The notes: generated by a model from the letters alone, not told the origin. Positions 1 to 9,141 are shown, numbered from the stretch's first letter. The stretch: 47,062 bases of DNA from an uncultured Prevotella sp. (GCA_900543585.1 UQRP01000019.1:1-47062); one strand, 5' to 3'. Numbers and translations: made by a program.

Positions 1-249
1 CTCCCCCATACGCTGCTGTTCGCGCTGCTGGTCAGCGGCATTGCCGATGGCAGCACCGGCTACAGCACCACCCACCATGCCGACGATGGTGCCCACGTCA
101 CTGCCTCGCGGACCTCCGGCGATGCCACCGATGGCGGAACCGAAGATGCTGCCCAATGTCGAGCCCGTATAAGCTCCCATGCCCGTATAGGTGTCGCAGC
201 TGCCTAAGAGCAGAACTGCCGACAAGCCGATTATCAAATTCTTTTTCAT
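1..249 (-). CDS. Glycine-zipper lipoprotein (3' end outside window)
   Basis: Reading leftward from ATG at 249, 83 codons are open to the window edge with no stop, so the C terminus is missing. The N terminus is a lipoprotein signal: MKKN, a hydrophobic stretch, then LLLGSC, with the lipidated Cys at residue 18. After it come closely spaced Gly/Ala/Ser helices of the glycine-zipper type (for example GSAIGGIAGG and GMVGGAVAGAAIG), followed by a Gln/Arg-rich segment (DQQREQQR). Glycine-zipper lipoproteins usually sit in the outer membrane and may oligomerise, but the precise role is unknown. It lies downstream of tamL on the same strand with its own probable promoter. Confidence 0.8.
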   Translation of the reverse strand, partial: MKKNLIIGLSAVLLLGSCDTYTGMGAYTGSTLGSIFGSAIGGIAGGPRGSDVGTIVGMVGGAVAGAAIGNAADQQREQQRMGE

Positions 250-270
250 AGCTGCTCGTATTTTGTCTTG

Positions 271-278
271 CAAAAATA
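271..278 (-). promoter_or_regulatory. Promoter -7 element for the glycine-zipper gene
   Basis: On the minus strand this reads TATTTTTG, a match to the Bacteroidota -7 consensus TAnnTTTG. It lies 21 bases upstream of the ATG at 249. A -33 TTG is present but with shorter than usual spacing, so the assignment rests mostly on the -7 box. Confidence 0.5.
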
Positions 279-363
279 GCGATAAAAAGAACAAGGCCGT
301 ATGTCTTTTCTCCTATTTTAACATAGGGAAATCCCTATTCTTATCCCTCTCTCAGTGTTACCG

Positions 364-2712
364 TTAGAACGGGTAGCCCACGGCGAAGTGGATGCTCTGG
401 CTGTCCTTGAACTTACCGACATTATAGAAGCCGGAAGCATAGGGCACGTGGAGGCCGACACCCCAGTCGAGGCGGATGACGAGGAACTGCATGTCGTAGC
501 GCAAGCCCACGCCGGTGCCCAAAGTCATCTCCTTGAGGGCATTCTTCATCTGGAACTTACCACCCGTGCGGTAGTCGTCTTTCATCTTCCATACGTTGCC
601 GGCATCGAGGAAGACGGCGCCGTAGAGGTTGCCGACGAGGCGGGGACGGTATTCGAGGTTGGCTAAGAACTTGATGTCGCCCGTCTGGTCGAGGTAGTAG
701 ACATTGGCAGAGGCAGCGTCGTGGTAAGAGCCGGGGCCTATGGAGCGCACGGTGAAGGCACGGATGGAGTTGGCACCGCCGACATAGAACTGCTCAGAGT
801 AGGGCGCGTCCTCGGAGTTGCCGTAGCTCCAGATGACGCCGGCGTCAACATGGCCCACGAGTGAGGAGTGGTCGGTGAGGTGCCAGGTCTTGACGAGTTC
901 CGTCTCTACTTTTAGGAACTGAGCGTAAGGGTTCTTGAAAAGTTCCTTGCTCTTGGTGTCCCATTTCTTTCCTGCTGCCATATAGGCCAAGGACAGGATG
1001 TTTCCTGATTCGCCCACTGTCGTCTGCCACCATAGCGTGTTGGTCTTCGACGACGGCGAGGTATAGGTGTAGACATACTGCATGCGCGGGATAAACTGGT
1101 CGCGCATGGTATAGTAGAGGTAGGGGTTGGCCTGGAGCACGGAGTCGAAGGCTGCCGACGACCGCCGCATGTAGTCGAAGGAGAAGATGAGTGGTGAGAA
1201 CTGGTGGCGGCTCGTTGCCGAGGTCTGCAGGGAGTAGGTCCACTCACCTGAGACGACATGGCGTGTGAAGTAGTTGGAGCGCCGGATGATGTCCGACGAG
1301 AACTTCAGCGTTGTTGTCGGTGTGGAGAAATAGTGCGTCCTCATGGCGCGTCGCCACATCCACCGTCGGAACTTGTTCTGCCAGGGCATGACGAGGCGCG
1401 GGAAGGTCAGTGAGGCGTCGATGCCATACTCATAGCTGTTGAGTTTGGAGTGCGTGCCCTCAGCCTTGTGGCCTGTCTGCCATTCGTAGCTGCCTTTGAG
1501 GTTGATGTCGAGGAGCTCGCCGCCCCGGAAGGCGTTGCGTTTGGTCAGACCCACGACGATGCCCGGACCAATGCGGTTGTTGGTCTTGCCCGTGAGGTTG
1601 GTCTGGACGTAGAAGTCGTAAGGCTTGTCAAAGAGCAGGTTGAGGTGCAGGTCGAGGGTGTCGTTGCCGATGGTATCACGAGGCGTGAAGTTGAAGTCTA
1701 CGAGCGATAAGATGCCCGTCGAGGCCAGGAGGCTGGCGCTCTCCTGGTGGTTCTGGTAGCTGTAGAGGGCACCGGGGCGTATGCGCATGTTGTTGAGCAC
1801 GACGCCGGTGCGCAGAGGCGGCTTCTTACCGTTGTAGCGCACGGTGAGGTGGCGGAAGGCGACGGAGTCCTGGAGAGAGTCGCTGTACTGCCGCCGCATG
1901 TCAATCTTTATCTTTCCGATATGCCATGTGCGCTTGGCGATGGCAGGCACGTTGTCAGCCTCCTGGAAGTGGAGCAGAGCCCGCCCCGGCACGCTGACGG
2001 TGTCGGCGAGGTAGGAGGAGTAGGAGGGCTGGTAATAGAAGTATCCGTTGTTGCGGAAGAGGCTGCTGATGCGCGAGCGCTCGGCGTCGAGGGTGTTGGC
2101 ATCGAAAGGGTCGCCATTCTTTATCTTTGCCTGTGCTGTGGTGGCTCTGATGAGGCTGTCGGCATCGTGGGGGAAGTCGACATAGCGCAGCGAGTCGATG
2201 GTGAAGAGGTGGCCCATGTCCACGGTGTAGCCTATCTTCGCCTTCTTCGGGTTGTGTTGCGTGATGACGTCGTAGGTGACGTTGCCGCGGAAGTAGCCGT
2301 GGGCTCTGAGCACGGTGCGCGCCACGGTGGCCCGCAGCTCCGGGTTGACCCATGACATGAGGACGGGGTTGGAAGCGAACGACTTCATCATCCATTTCGA
2401 GAAGCCGTCGTCCTTGCCCGCAAAGGCGTTCCATACCCACAGTCCCACGGGGAAGGGCGTGCGCAGACTGCTCGAGCCGAAGAGGGCGCCGTTGGGGGCT
2501 GTGGCCAGGGCAGCGTTGAGCTCCTCCTGGGTAGAGGTGAAGTGTGCGTCTTTCTTCTCGGCTTTATATTCTATCTTGGAGATTCCCGTGTAGAGCTGGT
2601 CGCCCTCGGGGATGCTTCTTGTCGTGGAGCAGGCGGCGAGGAGTAGAAGGGTGGTGAAGCCGATGACAGCGGGCAGCAAGCCCGCAGGGTGTTTGCTATG
2701 GTGTTTCGTCAT
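364..2712 (-). CDS. tamL: TamL: lipoprotein TamA/BamA-family outer-membrane protein
   Basis: This is a 782-residue Omp85-superfamily protein. The N terminus is a lipoprotein signal with LLAAC and acylated Cys28, which distinguishes Bacteroidota TamL from proteobacterial TamA. Residues of roughly 30-400 look like POTRA-type periplasmic domains, and the rest is a surface-antigen (D15) beta-barrel that ends in a terminal Phe (GYPF), the usual outer-membrane protein signature. Its start overlaps the tamB stop by four bases (2709-2712), so the two are almost certainly co-translated. By family knowledge, TamA/TamL with TamB bridges the envelope and helps assemble outer-membrane proteins or move lipids. 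The symbol follows the Bacteroidota usage and is inferred from domain order and context. Confidence 0.85.
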   Translation of the reverse strand: MTKHHSKHPAGLLPAVIGFTTLLLLAACSTTRSIPEGDQLYTGISKIEYKAEKKDAHFTSTQEELNAALATAPNGALFGSSSLRTPFPVGLWVWNAFAGKDDGFSKWMMKSFASNPVLMSWVNPELRATVARTVLRAHGYFRGNVTYDVITQHNPKKAKIGYTVDMGHLFTIDSLRYVDFPHDADSLIRATTAQAKIKNGDPFDANTLDAERSRISSLFRNNGYFYYQPSYSSYLADTVSVPGRALLHFQEADNVPAIAKRTWHIGKIKIDMRRQYSDSLQDSVAFRHLTVRYNGKKPPLRTGVVLNNMRIRPGALYSYQNHQESASLLASTGILSLVDFNFTPRDTIGNDTLDLHLNLLFDKPYDFYVQTNLTGKTNNRIGPGIVVGLTKRNAFRGGELLDINLKGSYEWQTGHKAEGTHSKLNSYEYGIDASLTFPRLVMPWQNKFRRWMWRRAMRTHYFSTPTTTLKFSSDIIRRSNYFTRHVVSGEWTYSLQTSATSRHQFSPLIFSFDYMRRSSAAFDSVLQANPYLYYTMRDQFIPRMQYVYTYTSPSSKTNTLWWQTTVGESGNILSLAYMAAGKKWDTKSKELFKNPYAQFLKVETELVKTWHLTDHSSLVGHVDAGVIWSYGNSEDAPYSEQFYVGGANSIRAFTVRSIGPGSYHDAASANVYYLDQTGDIKFLANLEYRPRLVGNLYGAVFLDAGNVWKMKDDYRTGGKFQMKNALKEMTLGTGVGLRYDMQFLVIRLDWGVGLHVPYASGFYNVGKFKDSQSIHFAVGYPF

Positions 2713-5700
2713 TTCGTTGTCGTGTTAGAGGTACCGCTTTTCTTGTTCTTGGCGGAGTCGTTGGGTATTGTGGTCTCGTCATTCTCCCAGAAACGCAGGA
2801 TCTCGCTGAGCTTGTTCATCTTCTTCCGCCAGAGGAAACCGCCACCGAACTTGCTGACGTTGCCTTCGAGCCAGTCGTAGCTGTCGCGGATGTAGTAGAG
2901 GCTGAGATATTTGTTGGAGAGTGCGGAGAGACGGTATTCTAAGGAGACATTGTCGAAGAAGGTCTCGTTCTGCATGGCCACATCGGGGCCCGTAGAGATC
3001 TTTCCGCCGATAGATATCTTCAGCCTGTTGTTCCAGAAGCGTCGGGCGAACTTGAAGGAGTAGTCGGTCTGCAGCTGTCCGGAGCCCGTGAAGGAGTTGT
3101 CGACACCAAATCCGATGTCGAGGGTCTTCAGTGCCTTACCGGAGATTTGGTTAATCTGTGCGTTCAGGAAGGCCGAGAGGGCGGAGTTCATGGAGAAGGA
3201 GGCTGTGTTGCCTTCGGCGAGGTACATGCCCGTGGTGAGCATGGCCACGGCCATCTTGCCGCGCTCCTCCTTGGTCATGGCTTGCAGCTGGTTGTGGATG
3301 GTCATATCCTCAGGAGCGTCGATGGTGAACTCCAAACCCATGTCCTGCAAGGTCTTGGAGACGTTGACACCGCACGTGAAGTTGACGACGCGGCCGTTGC
3401 CGGAAGCAGCTCCCACTGTCGACTTCGTTTGCTCTGTTGCCGTGATGCTCAGTCGCGGGTTCATGGGGTCGCCGGTGAACTCGATGTAGCTGCCGTCGGC
3501 GATGGTGAAGGTCTTCAGCGGGATGACGGGGAGCTCGTATTTCATCTCACCGGAACCGATGGTGTAGCGTCCGCGCAGGATGATGCCGTCGGCGACATTA
3601 TACTGCATGCGCATGCTGCCGCCACCGATGACATCGATATAGTTGGACTTCGACGAGTTGAGGTAGCAGTCGATATGAGCGCCGTCGTCGATGGTCACCG
3701 AGAGGTCCATGTTCAGACCGGTGAGTGGCGGCTTGTTGACGACATCCTGCGTGGTGTCACTGAAGTTGGTGAACTCCACGAGTCCCTGTAGCTGGTCGTC
3801 GGTGGAGAGCGGTGAGTCCTTGAGGTTGTATTCCAGATCGGTGTTGCCTAAGACGTTGACGACGCCCCTGACCTTGAGGTTGTCGATGAGTCCGTTGGCC
3901 GTCCCGAAGAAGTTGACGTAGGCTTTTCCGAAGGCCTCGGAGCGTGCTGTCTCCTTGGCGTCGACGAGGAGGTAGTTGGTGGCGCGCATGCGTGTGTTGA
4001 CGGCTATCTTCGAGAGGTCGGCGAAGTCGATGGATCCGGAGATATTGAGCGGCTCGTCGTTGTGTGAGAACACCTCGAAGTTCTCCAAGACCAGGCGGCT
4101 GTTCTTGATGTCTACGGGGTCGTTGGCGAAGCGCACCTCCACGCCGTAGGGCTCGGAGTACATATAGCAGGAGTCGAGGTATACCTCACCGTTGACATCG
4201 GGTGTCGTCGGTGAGCCTTTGAGTGTCAGGTCACCCTCGGCATAACCTTTGAAGCCGATGAGCTTGTCAGGGATGAAGCCGTTGAGGAAGTCCATGGGCA
4301 TACGCTTCATGTCGAGGTTGGCGTCGAGGACACCTTTACCGGTACTATAATAGGTGCCGGAGAGGTTGCCTATCTCTGCGCCGTCCTTGGTGATGATGCC
4401 GTCAACATAGTGGGCGCTGCCCGACTTTGGCATGTAGGTGAACTCAGTGCCCACGTTGCCCATGGGACAGCCGGAGTAGGTGAGGTTCTCAACATTGACG
4501 GACGACGACAGCGACGTCTCTTCCTTGGTCTGGATGAGGTGGAAGTCACCGTTGAAGATACCCTTGATATCGGGGGCATAGGGGATGACGGCGAGGATGT
4601 TGCCGAGATTGAAGCGGTTCAGCGACATGGTGATGTCCTGGAGGGCATCCTCGTCGGTGTCGTCGCTGTAGATCTGCACACCGGTGCCATCCGGGGCCGT
4701 GAGCTTCATGTCGGCCCTGACGCGCTTGTCGGCACCAAGGTAGACGAAGTTGCTGTCGTTGACGGAAAACTCCTTATAGCCCAAGATGGGGTTGTTGCCC
4801 GTGAGGTGGACGGCGATGCCCTTGTCCTCCATCTTGGCCATGAGGTCGAGGCCCACGCCGAGGCGTCCTTTGGCATCGTAGATACGCGGCTTCATCCATG
4901 TGCCGTGCTCGGTGATGGCGCCGTCGAGGAGGGCGTGGAAGGTGATCTGCGGATTCTTCGGACCGTTGACGACCTCCAGGTCGTATTTCATCTCCTTGTC
5001 CGCTGAGGCGAGCTGGAGTCGGACGGTGTCTATGGCCATGCTGTCGACGACAAGTCCGTAGGCCTGTGCCGTACCGTTGATACCAGTCCTCGGCGACGAC
5101 GTGATGTCCATGGCGATGTTGTCGAAGGCCATGCCGTAGTGCTTTAGGGCACGGGCGATGAAGTTGTCGTTGCCGGTGACGAGGTAGAGCTGCATCTGTG
5201 GCAGACGGCTGCGCAGACGGGCCTGGTCTATCTCCTTGTTGGTCATCTGGCGCTGCATCTCGTTGATGAAAGGCGTGATGGCGCTGACGAGGCGCTCATA
5301 GCCACCGTGGGAATGGAGGTTGAGGTGGAAGTCGTTGCAGTCGACGACGGCACGTGTGGTGTCGCGGTTGGTGAGGATGTCCATGACGACATCATTGGGG
5401 CGGTAGTGCTTGGTGCCCTCGCTGAGGGTGATGTCGGAGAGGGAGCCCTGGGCTTGATAGAACTTCTTCAGGTCGGAGGCCACGTCGACCTGTCCGCAGA
5501 CGGCGACGTTGATGGGGTCTTTGACGAATCCCAAGCCCTGGAGGTCGGCATGGGCAAGGTCGCAGGAGAGAGTGGCCTGGATGAACTTCGTCGAGGTGAG
5601 GGCGTCGATGCCGATGAGTCCTTTGAAGAGCTTGTTGCGGCTGTCGGCGTTGACGATGAGGTGCCCGCCGCCCAGTCTGGCCGTGACCTTGATGTTGTCA

Positions 5701-7340
5701 AGGTTGTAGGCTGCATATTGCAGGCGGTTGATGTTGGCAGTGGCGTTGAGTGTGGCGTGCGAGGATCGGAAGTCGGTGCCCTGTCCCCGGGCCGCTATCG
5801 TTCCCGTGAACGGATGGATGGGTTGCCCTTTGAGGAAGTGGCTGATGGGGAAGCGGCGGGCCGCAAGCTTGGCGGCATAGGCCATGCGCCGCGTGTTCAG
5901 ACTGACATTGCCACCTAAGGAGCCGCCGCCCTGTGTGGCGTTGAAGCGTGCTGCTATGGCAGAACCGTTGAGGCGCATGTGGCCGCGCAGGCCGATGCCG
6001 TGGGGGATGTTGACCGTCGAGGTGACGCTCTTGGGCAGCATGGCCTTGACGAAGTCGAGGTTGGCGGCATTGGCGTTGACGCTGACGTCGGCCTTCAGCC
6101 GCTTGGTGTCGTCGAGGTTGGCTAAGAATCCGTTGGCCCTCAGCTTCACGATGCCGGGCATGGCAGCATAGAGGTTACGGATATGCATCTTCTGCATGTT
6201 GCCGCCCACGGTGGCGTTGACGACGAGGGGCACGCGCGGAAGGTTGGCAGCAAGGGCCTTGGGCAGATAGGGTGCGCCAAGGGTTCTGATGTCCTGGCTG
6301 CCGATGGAGCCGCGGAGAGTTGCCGAGAGACTGTAGCTGTCGGTGCTGTCGGCGGCGTTGTCAAGGCGGAAGGCTACATAGAGGTTCGTCGACGGCGTTG
6401 TCAGCCACATCCCAGGCAGCGTGATGCCGAGGCTGTCCATGCGGAAGGGACCGCGTAGCGAGGCCACCTGCATGCCGCTCTTCTCGTGGAAGGAGGCCGA
6501 CCGCAGGACGAGCCGCAGCTGTGGCGAACAGAAGAAGAAGGAGTCTGCGCTGAGGCTGAGGTTGCTCAGCGCTAAGTGGTTGGGGTCTATGCCCTGGGTG
6601 CGCGGGCGGAAGGTCTGGTCGAAGGTGACCCAGCCTCCCTGCCAGTCGATATGGCGGGCGCTGTAGAGGCTCTTGTAGAGGTCCATGAAGACGCCCTGGG
6701 CCTTGCCCTCGTCCATGCGCATGGCCACACCGATGGTGTCGCCGGGAGTCTGAAGGGCGAAGGCGGTGTTGCTAATCTTTACGTTGTCAAGGTTGATCTT
6801 CCAGAAGTTCTGCGAAGGTGTGGTGTCGCGCTTGGCGGTGTCGGCGAGTGCGACATTGATGTCGGCATCGGCAAGGATGGCGCTGTTGACCCGGACATGC
6901 TCCCGGCTAAGTTCGATGCCATGGGCACGAACCTTCAGGCGCCCCACCTTACCGCTGATGCGCACGTTGCTGATGAAATGGGTGGTGTTGACCTTGGCCT
7001 GGAGCAGGGAGAGGTCGTCGACCATGACCTGCTTCTTCAGCAGGGGCATGAACTCCACGCTGACGACGAGACTGCGCACGTCGGCAACGGTGTCGGTCTT
7101 GCCCTTGATGGAGTCGTTGGGCTCCATCATCTTCACACCGTTCAGCGAGAGGTCGAGGGGAAAGGCCAGACGCACATTGTCTACAGTGACCGTCATGCCG
7201 GTCTTCTCTGAAGCCACACGGGCAGCCTGCCGCACGGCCCAGTTCTGGAACGGCGGGAAATAGAACAGAAGGGAGAGTATGATGATAAGGGCGACGAGGG
7301 ACGCTAAGCCAATCCCCGTCCATTTCAACGCTTTTTTCAT
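2709..7340 (-). CDS. tamB: TamB-type translocation/assembly module protein (AsmA-like)
   Basis: This 1543-residue protein has one N-terminal membrane anchor (about residues 7-30, ending FYFPPFQNW). A very long, repetitive beta-rich region follows, with alternating short hydrophobic strands typical of the AsmA/TamB/VPS13-like bridge proteins. The last ~450 residues resemble the conserved TamB C-terminal domain (DUF490). It precedes tamL with an ATGA overlap, which matches the tamB-tamL operon found in Bacteroidota. The likely role is an inner-membrane-anchored periplasmic bridge to TamL. Upstream on the minus strand a near-match TTACTTTG (7366-7373) may be the -7 box, with one mismatch to consensus. 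The start chosen gives the membrane anchor immediately at the N terminus. Confidence 0.85.
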   Translation of the reverse strand: MKKALKWTGIGLASLVALIIILSLLFYFPPFQNWAVRQAARVASEKTGMTVTVDNVRLAFPLDLSLNGVKMMEPNDSIKGKTDTVADVRSLVVSVEFMPLLKKQVMVDDLSLLQAKVNTTHFISNVRISGKVGRLKVRAHGIELSREHVRVNSAILADADINVALADTAKRDTTPSQNFWKINLDNVKISNTAFALQTPGDTIGVAMRMDEGKAQGVFMDLYKSLYSARHIDWQGGWVTFDQTFRPRTQGIDPNHLALSNLSLSADSFFFCSPQLRLVLRSASFHEKSGMQVASLRGPFRMDSLGITLPGMWLTTPSTNLYVAFRLDNAADSTDSYSLSATLRGSIGSQDIRTLGAPYLPKALAANLPRVPLVVNATVGGNMQKMHIRNLYAAMPGIVKLRANGFLANLDDTKRLKADVSVNANAANLDFVKAMLPKSVTSTVNIPHGIGLRGHMRLNGSAIAARFNATQGGGSLGGNVSLNTRRMAYAAKLAARRFPISHFLKGQPIHPFTGTIAARGQGTDFRSSHATLNATANINRLQYAAYNLDNIKVTARLGGGHLIVNADSRNKLFKGLIGIDALTSTKFIQATLSCDLAHADLQGLGFVKDPINVAVCGQVDVASDLKKFYQAQGSLSDITLSEGTKHYRPNDVVMDILTNRDTTRAVVDCNDFHLNLHSHGGYERLVSAITPFINEMQRQMTNKEIDQARLRSRLPQMQLYLVTGNDNFIARALKHYGMAFDNIAMDITSSPRTGINGTAQAYGLVVDSMAIDTVRLQLASADKEMKYDLEVVNGPKNPQITFHALLDGAITEHGTWMKPRIYDAKGRLGVGLDLMAKMEDKGIAVHLTGNNPILGYKEFSVNDSNFVYLGADKRVRADMKLTAPDGTGVQIYSDDTDEDALQDITMSLNRFNLGNILAVIPYAPDIKGIFNGDFHLIQTKEETSLSSSVNVENLTYSGCPMGNVGTEFTYMPKSGSAHYVDGIITKDGAEIGNLSGTYYSTGKGVLDANLDMKRMPMDFLNGFIPDKLIGFKGYAEGDLTLKGSPTTPDVNGEVYLDSCYMYSEPYGVEVRFANDPVDIKNSRLVLENFEVFSHNDEPLNISGSIDFADLSKIAVNTRMRATNYLLVDAKETARSEAFGKAYVNFFGTANGLIDNLKVRGVVNVLGNTDLEYNLKDSPLSTDDQLQGLVEFTNFSDTTQDVVNKPPLTGLNMDLSVTIDDGAHIDCYLNSSKSNYIDVIGGGSMRMQYNVADGIILRGRYTIGSGEMKYELPVIPLKTFTIADGSYIEFTGDPMNPRLSITATEQTKSTVGAASGNGRVVNFTCGVNVSKTLQDMGLEFTIDAPEDMTIHNQLQAMTKEERGKMAVAMLTTGMYLAEGNTASFSMNSALSAFLNAQINQISGKALKTLDIGFGVDNSFTGSGQLQTDYSFKFARRFWNNRLKISIGGKISTGPDVAMQNETFFDNVSLEYRLSALSNKYLSLYYIRDSYDWLEGNVSKFGGGFLWRKKMNKLSEILRFWENDETTIPNDSAKNKKSGTSNTTTK

Positions 7341-7447
7341 ATATTGCGCAAAGGGTAATCACATGCAAAGTAAATAAAAAAAAAGGAGATTTAGAACATT
7401 GTGTGGCTATTTTTATTCAGAAGCGCTGATGTTTAGTTTTTTTTTCG

Positions 7448-7455
7448 TAAGTTTG
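7448..7455 (+). promoter_or_regulatory. Promoter -7 element for aroQ
   Basis: TAAGTTTG matches TAnnTTTG and leaves a leader of about 50 bases before the aroQ ATG at 7509. No clear TTTG is seen at the -33 position; the upstream sequence there is a T-rich run. Confidence 0.5.
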
Positions 7456-7508
7456 CACCTACTTTTATGTCGTAAGGCCTTACGCCGCGCATATAAATTG
7501 TAATCATT

Positions 7509-7931
7509 ATGAAGAAGATACAAATCATCAATGGCCCCAACCTCAATCTCTTGGGTGTTCGTGAGCCCGGCATCTATGGTCAGTTGTCGTTTGAGAGCTA
7601 TCTGCCGACGCTCAAGGCGCTCTTCCCCGATGTAGAGATAGCATACTACCAGAGCAATATCGAGGGCGAGCTCATCAACAAGATGCAGGAGGTGGGCTTC
7701 TCCTACGATGGCATCGTCCTCAACGCTGGTGCCTACACCCATACCAGCATAGCCCTTCTCGACTGCATCCGCTCCCTCCACTGCCCCGTTGTGGAGGTGC
7801 ACATCAGCAATGTCCACAAGCGTGAGGAATATCGCCACCACTCTATGATTTCCGCCGGCTGTCTCGGTGTCATCTGTGGCTTCGGCTTGCAGAGTTATGA
7901 GCTGGCCATCAGAGGTATCCTGGCACAATGA
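7509..7931 (+). CDS. aroQ: Type II 3-dehydroquinate dehydratase
   Basis: This enzyme dehydrates 3-dehydroquinate to 3-dehydroshikimate in the shikimate pathway for aromatic amino acids. The 140-residue length is normal for the type II dodecameric enzyme. The N terminus carries the family signature NGPNLNLLG, followed by REPGIYG, which contains the catalytic Tyr23. The EVHISN motif holds the catalytic His98 and is followed by the substrate-binding KREEYRHHS segment. The stop overlaps the next start in ATGA (7928-7931), so it is translationally coupled to the O-methyltransferase. Confidence 0.96.
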   Translation: MKKIQIINGPNLNLLGVREPGIYGQLSFESYLPTLKALFPDVEIAYYQSNIEGELINKMQEVGFSYDGIVLNAGAYTHTSIALLDCIRSLHCPVVEVHISNVHKREEYRHHSMISAGCLGVICGFGLQSYELAIRGILAQ

Positions 7932-8602
7932 GAGACGACATCGACATCGAGGGCTATGCCGCTTGTCACAGTGATGCTGAGGACGACTACCTCTACCGGC
8001 TGTGGCGTGCCACCAACATTCATACCGTCCACGGCTTCATGGCTTCGGGCCATCTGCAGGGCCGCCTGCTGAAGATGCTCGTCATGATGCAGCGCCCGCG
8101 TCTCATCTTAGAGGTGGGCACCTTCTCGGGCTATTCCGCCATCTGTCTGGCGCAGGGACTCAAGGAGTTGGACGGCGGGAGGCGGCAGGAGAAGGACTAC
8201 AGAAAGGTCGTCACCTTCGAGATTAACGACGAGATGGAGGACTTCACGCGGAAGTGGATTGACGGCTCCGAGGTGGCCGACTATATCGACTTCCGCATCG
8301 GCGATGCCGTCCGCGAGGCTCCCCGTCTCGGCTTGACGTTCGACATGGCGTTCATCGACGGCGACAAGCGCACCTACTGTGAGACCTACACGGCTGTCCT
8401 GCCCCTCATCAGTGCAGGAGGCATCATCCTCGCTGACAACACGCTGTGGGATGGACATGTCATCGACAAGGCCTACGACCGTGATGCACAGACGCTTGGC
8501 ATCCGCCGTTTCAACGACCTCGTCGCTGCTGACGACAGGGTGGAAAAGGTCATCATCCCCATCCGAGACGGCCTGACAGTCATCAGAAAGAAGAATAGCT
8601 GA
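7928..8602 (+). CDS. SAM-dependent O-methyltransferase (CCoAOMT-like class)
   Basis: This 224-residue protein has the class I methyltransferase motif I (LEVGTFSGYSAICLA, near residue 60), an acidic strand-2 region (VTFEINDEM) and the motif FDMAFIDGDK with the metal-ligand-type Asp residues of the caffeoyl-CoA O-methyltransferase family. ADNTLWDG near residue 175 is also typical of this family. In bacteria these enzymes methylate catechol-like hydroxyls using a divalent metal, but the substrate here cannot be read from sequence. It is translationally coupled to aroQ, an arrangement that suggests shared expression more than shared chemistry. Its stop is followed at once by a tandem-repeat island. 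Confidence 0.88.
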   Translation: MRDDIDIEGYAACHSDAEDDYLYRLWRATNIHTVHGFMASGHLQGRLLKMLVMMQRPRLILEVGTFSGYSAICLAQGLKELDGGRRQEKDYRKVVTFEINDEMEDFTRKWIDGSEVADYIDFRIGDAVREAPRLGLTFDMAFIDGDKRTYCETYTAVLPLISAGGIILADNTLWDGHVIDKAYDRDAQTLGIRRFNDLVAADDRVEKVIIPIRDGLTVIRKKNS

Positions 8603-8622
8603 GGTCTTTGACTACATTTATT

Positions 8623-8825
8623 CTGCCATATTTCTAAGCCACTCTTACACTTTTTCTACCATATCTAGCGGCTTCCATGACATTTTTTCTACCATATCTC
8701 GTGGCTTCCATGACATTTTTTCTACCATATCTCGTGGCTTCCATGACATTTTTTCTGCCATATCTTACGGCTCTCGTAACACTTTTTCGACCGTATCTCT
8801 CGGCTCCCATGACATTTTTTCTACC
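8623..8825. repeat. Tandem array A, 33-bp unit, six copies
   Basis: Six full 33-bp units run from 8623, 8656, 8689, 8722, 8755 and 8788, and a five-base start of a seventh ends at 8825. Each unit starts with CTACCATAT or a variant and ends in ACAT plus a T run. Units 3 and 4 (8689-8754) are identical; the outer ones are diverged, the usual pattern of an array that has changed by internal duplication. It begins 20 bases after the methyltransferase stop. As 33 is divisible by three, both strands stay open as an 11-residue repeat, but nothing else suggests coding. Confidence 0.9.
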
Positions 8826-8826
8826 C

Positions 8827-8950
8827 AAAACCAGTGTTTCCCCGAAATTTAAAATGGCCAAAACCAGTGTTCCCTCGAAATTTAAAATGACTGAAACCAG
8901 TGTTTCCCCGAAATTTTAAATGGCCAAAACCGGTGTTTCCCCGAAATTTC
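8827..8950. repeat. Tandem array B, 33-bp unit, almost four copies
   Basis: Units start at 8827, 8860, 8893 and 8926; the last has 25 bases. The conserved core is AAAACCAGTGTTTCCCCGAA, followed by ATTTAAAATGGCC. It is unrelated in sequence to array A but has the same 33-bp period and abuts it with a single base between. Copies differ at a few positions, so it is not a recent expansion. Confidence 0.9.
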
Positions 8951-9041
8951 AAGACAGACTTGTAGGGCTACGAGGCAGTGCTGATGGGTTATCTTATGGT
9001 TGTCGATGTTCGCTTTGTTGGTTGTCAAAAGTCGGCAGTAC

Positions 9042-9109
9042 ATCTTGCGACGGTCGTCGCAAGATCGTGTGACGGTCGTCGCAAGATCGTGTGACGGTCG
9101 TCGCAAGAT
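9042..9109. repeat. Array C: 22-bp repeats with a 10-bp palindrome
   Basis: The core GACGGTCGTCGCAAGAT starts at 9049, 9071 and 9093, an exact 22-bp period. The first copy also makes a perfect inverted repeat: ATCTTGCGAC (9042-9051), a GGTC loop, then GTCGCAAGAT (9056-9065). It ends 32 bases from the stop codon of the pyrophosphatase remnant on the other strand. No T-tract follows, so it is not a standard terminator. Confidence 0.9.
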
Positions 9110-9141
9110 ATCGATTCATATTTGTGAAGAAGCTCAGCGTG

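Noticed and set aside
323..338. Small hairpin (ATAGGG/CCCTAT) after tamL as a terminator
   Set aside because: The stem is only six bases and no T run follows on the minus strand; too weak to call.
7366..7373. Promoter for tamB
   Set aside because: TTACTTTG has one mismatch to TAnnTTTG and no -33 partner, so it is noted in the tamB entry only.
8634..8861. Open frame on the minus strand with an 11-residue repeat (RYGRKNVMEAT)
   Set aside because: The frame is open only because the 33-bp array is divisible by three; it spans the junction of two unrelated arrays, and no promoter or homologous domain is visible.
8677..8919. Open frame on the plus strand with an 11-residue hydrophobic repeat (MTFFLPYLVAS)
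   Set aside because: It is the opposite-strand reading of the same array and has the same explanation.
8623..8950. Possible CRISPR array
   Set aside because: Units are contiguous with no unique spacers between them, and no cas gene is in the window.
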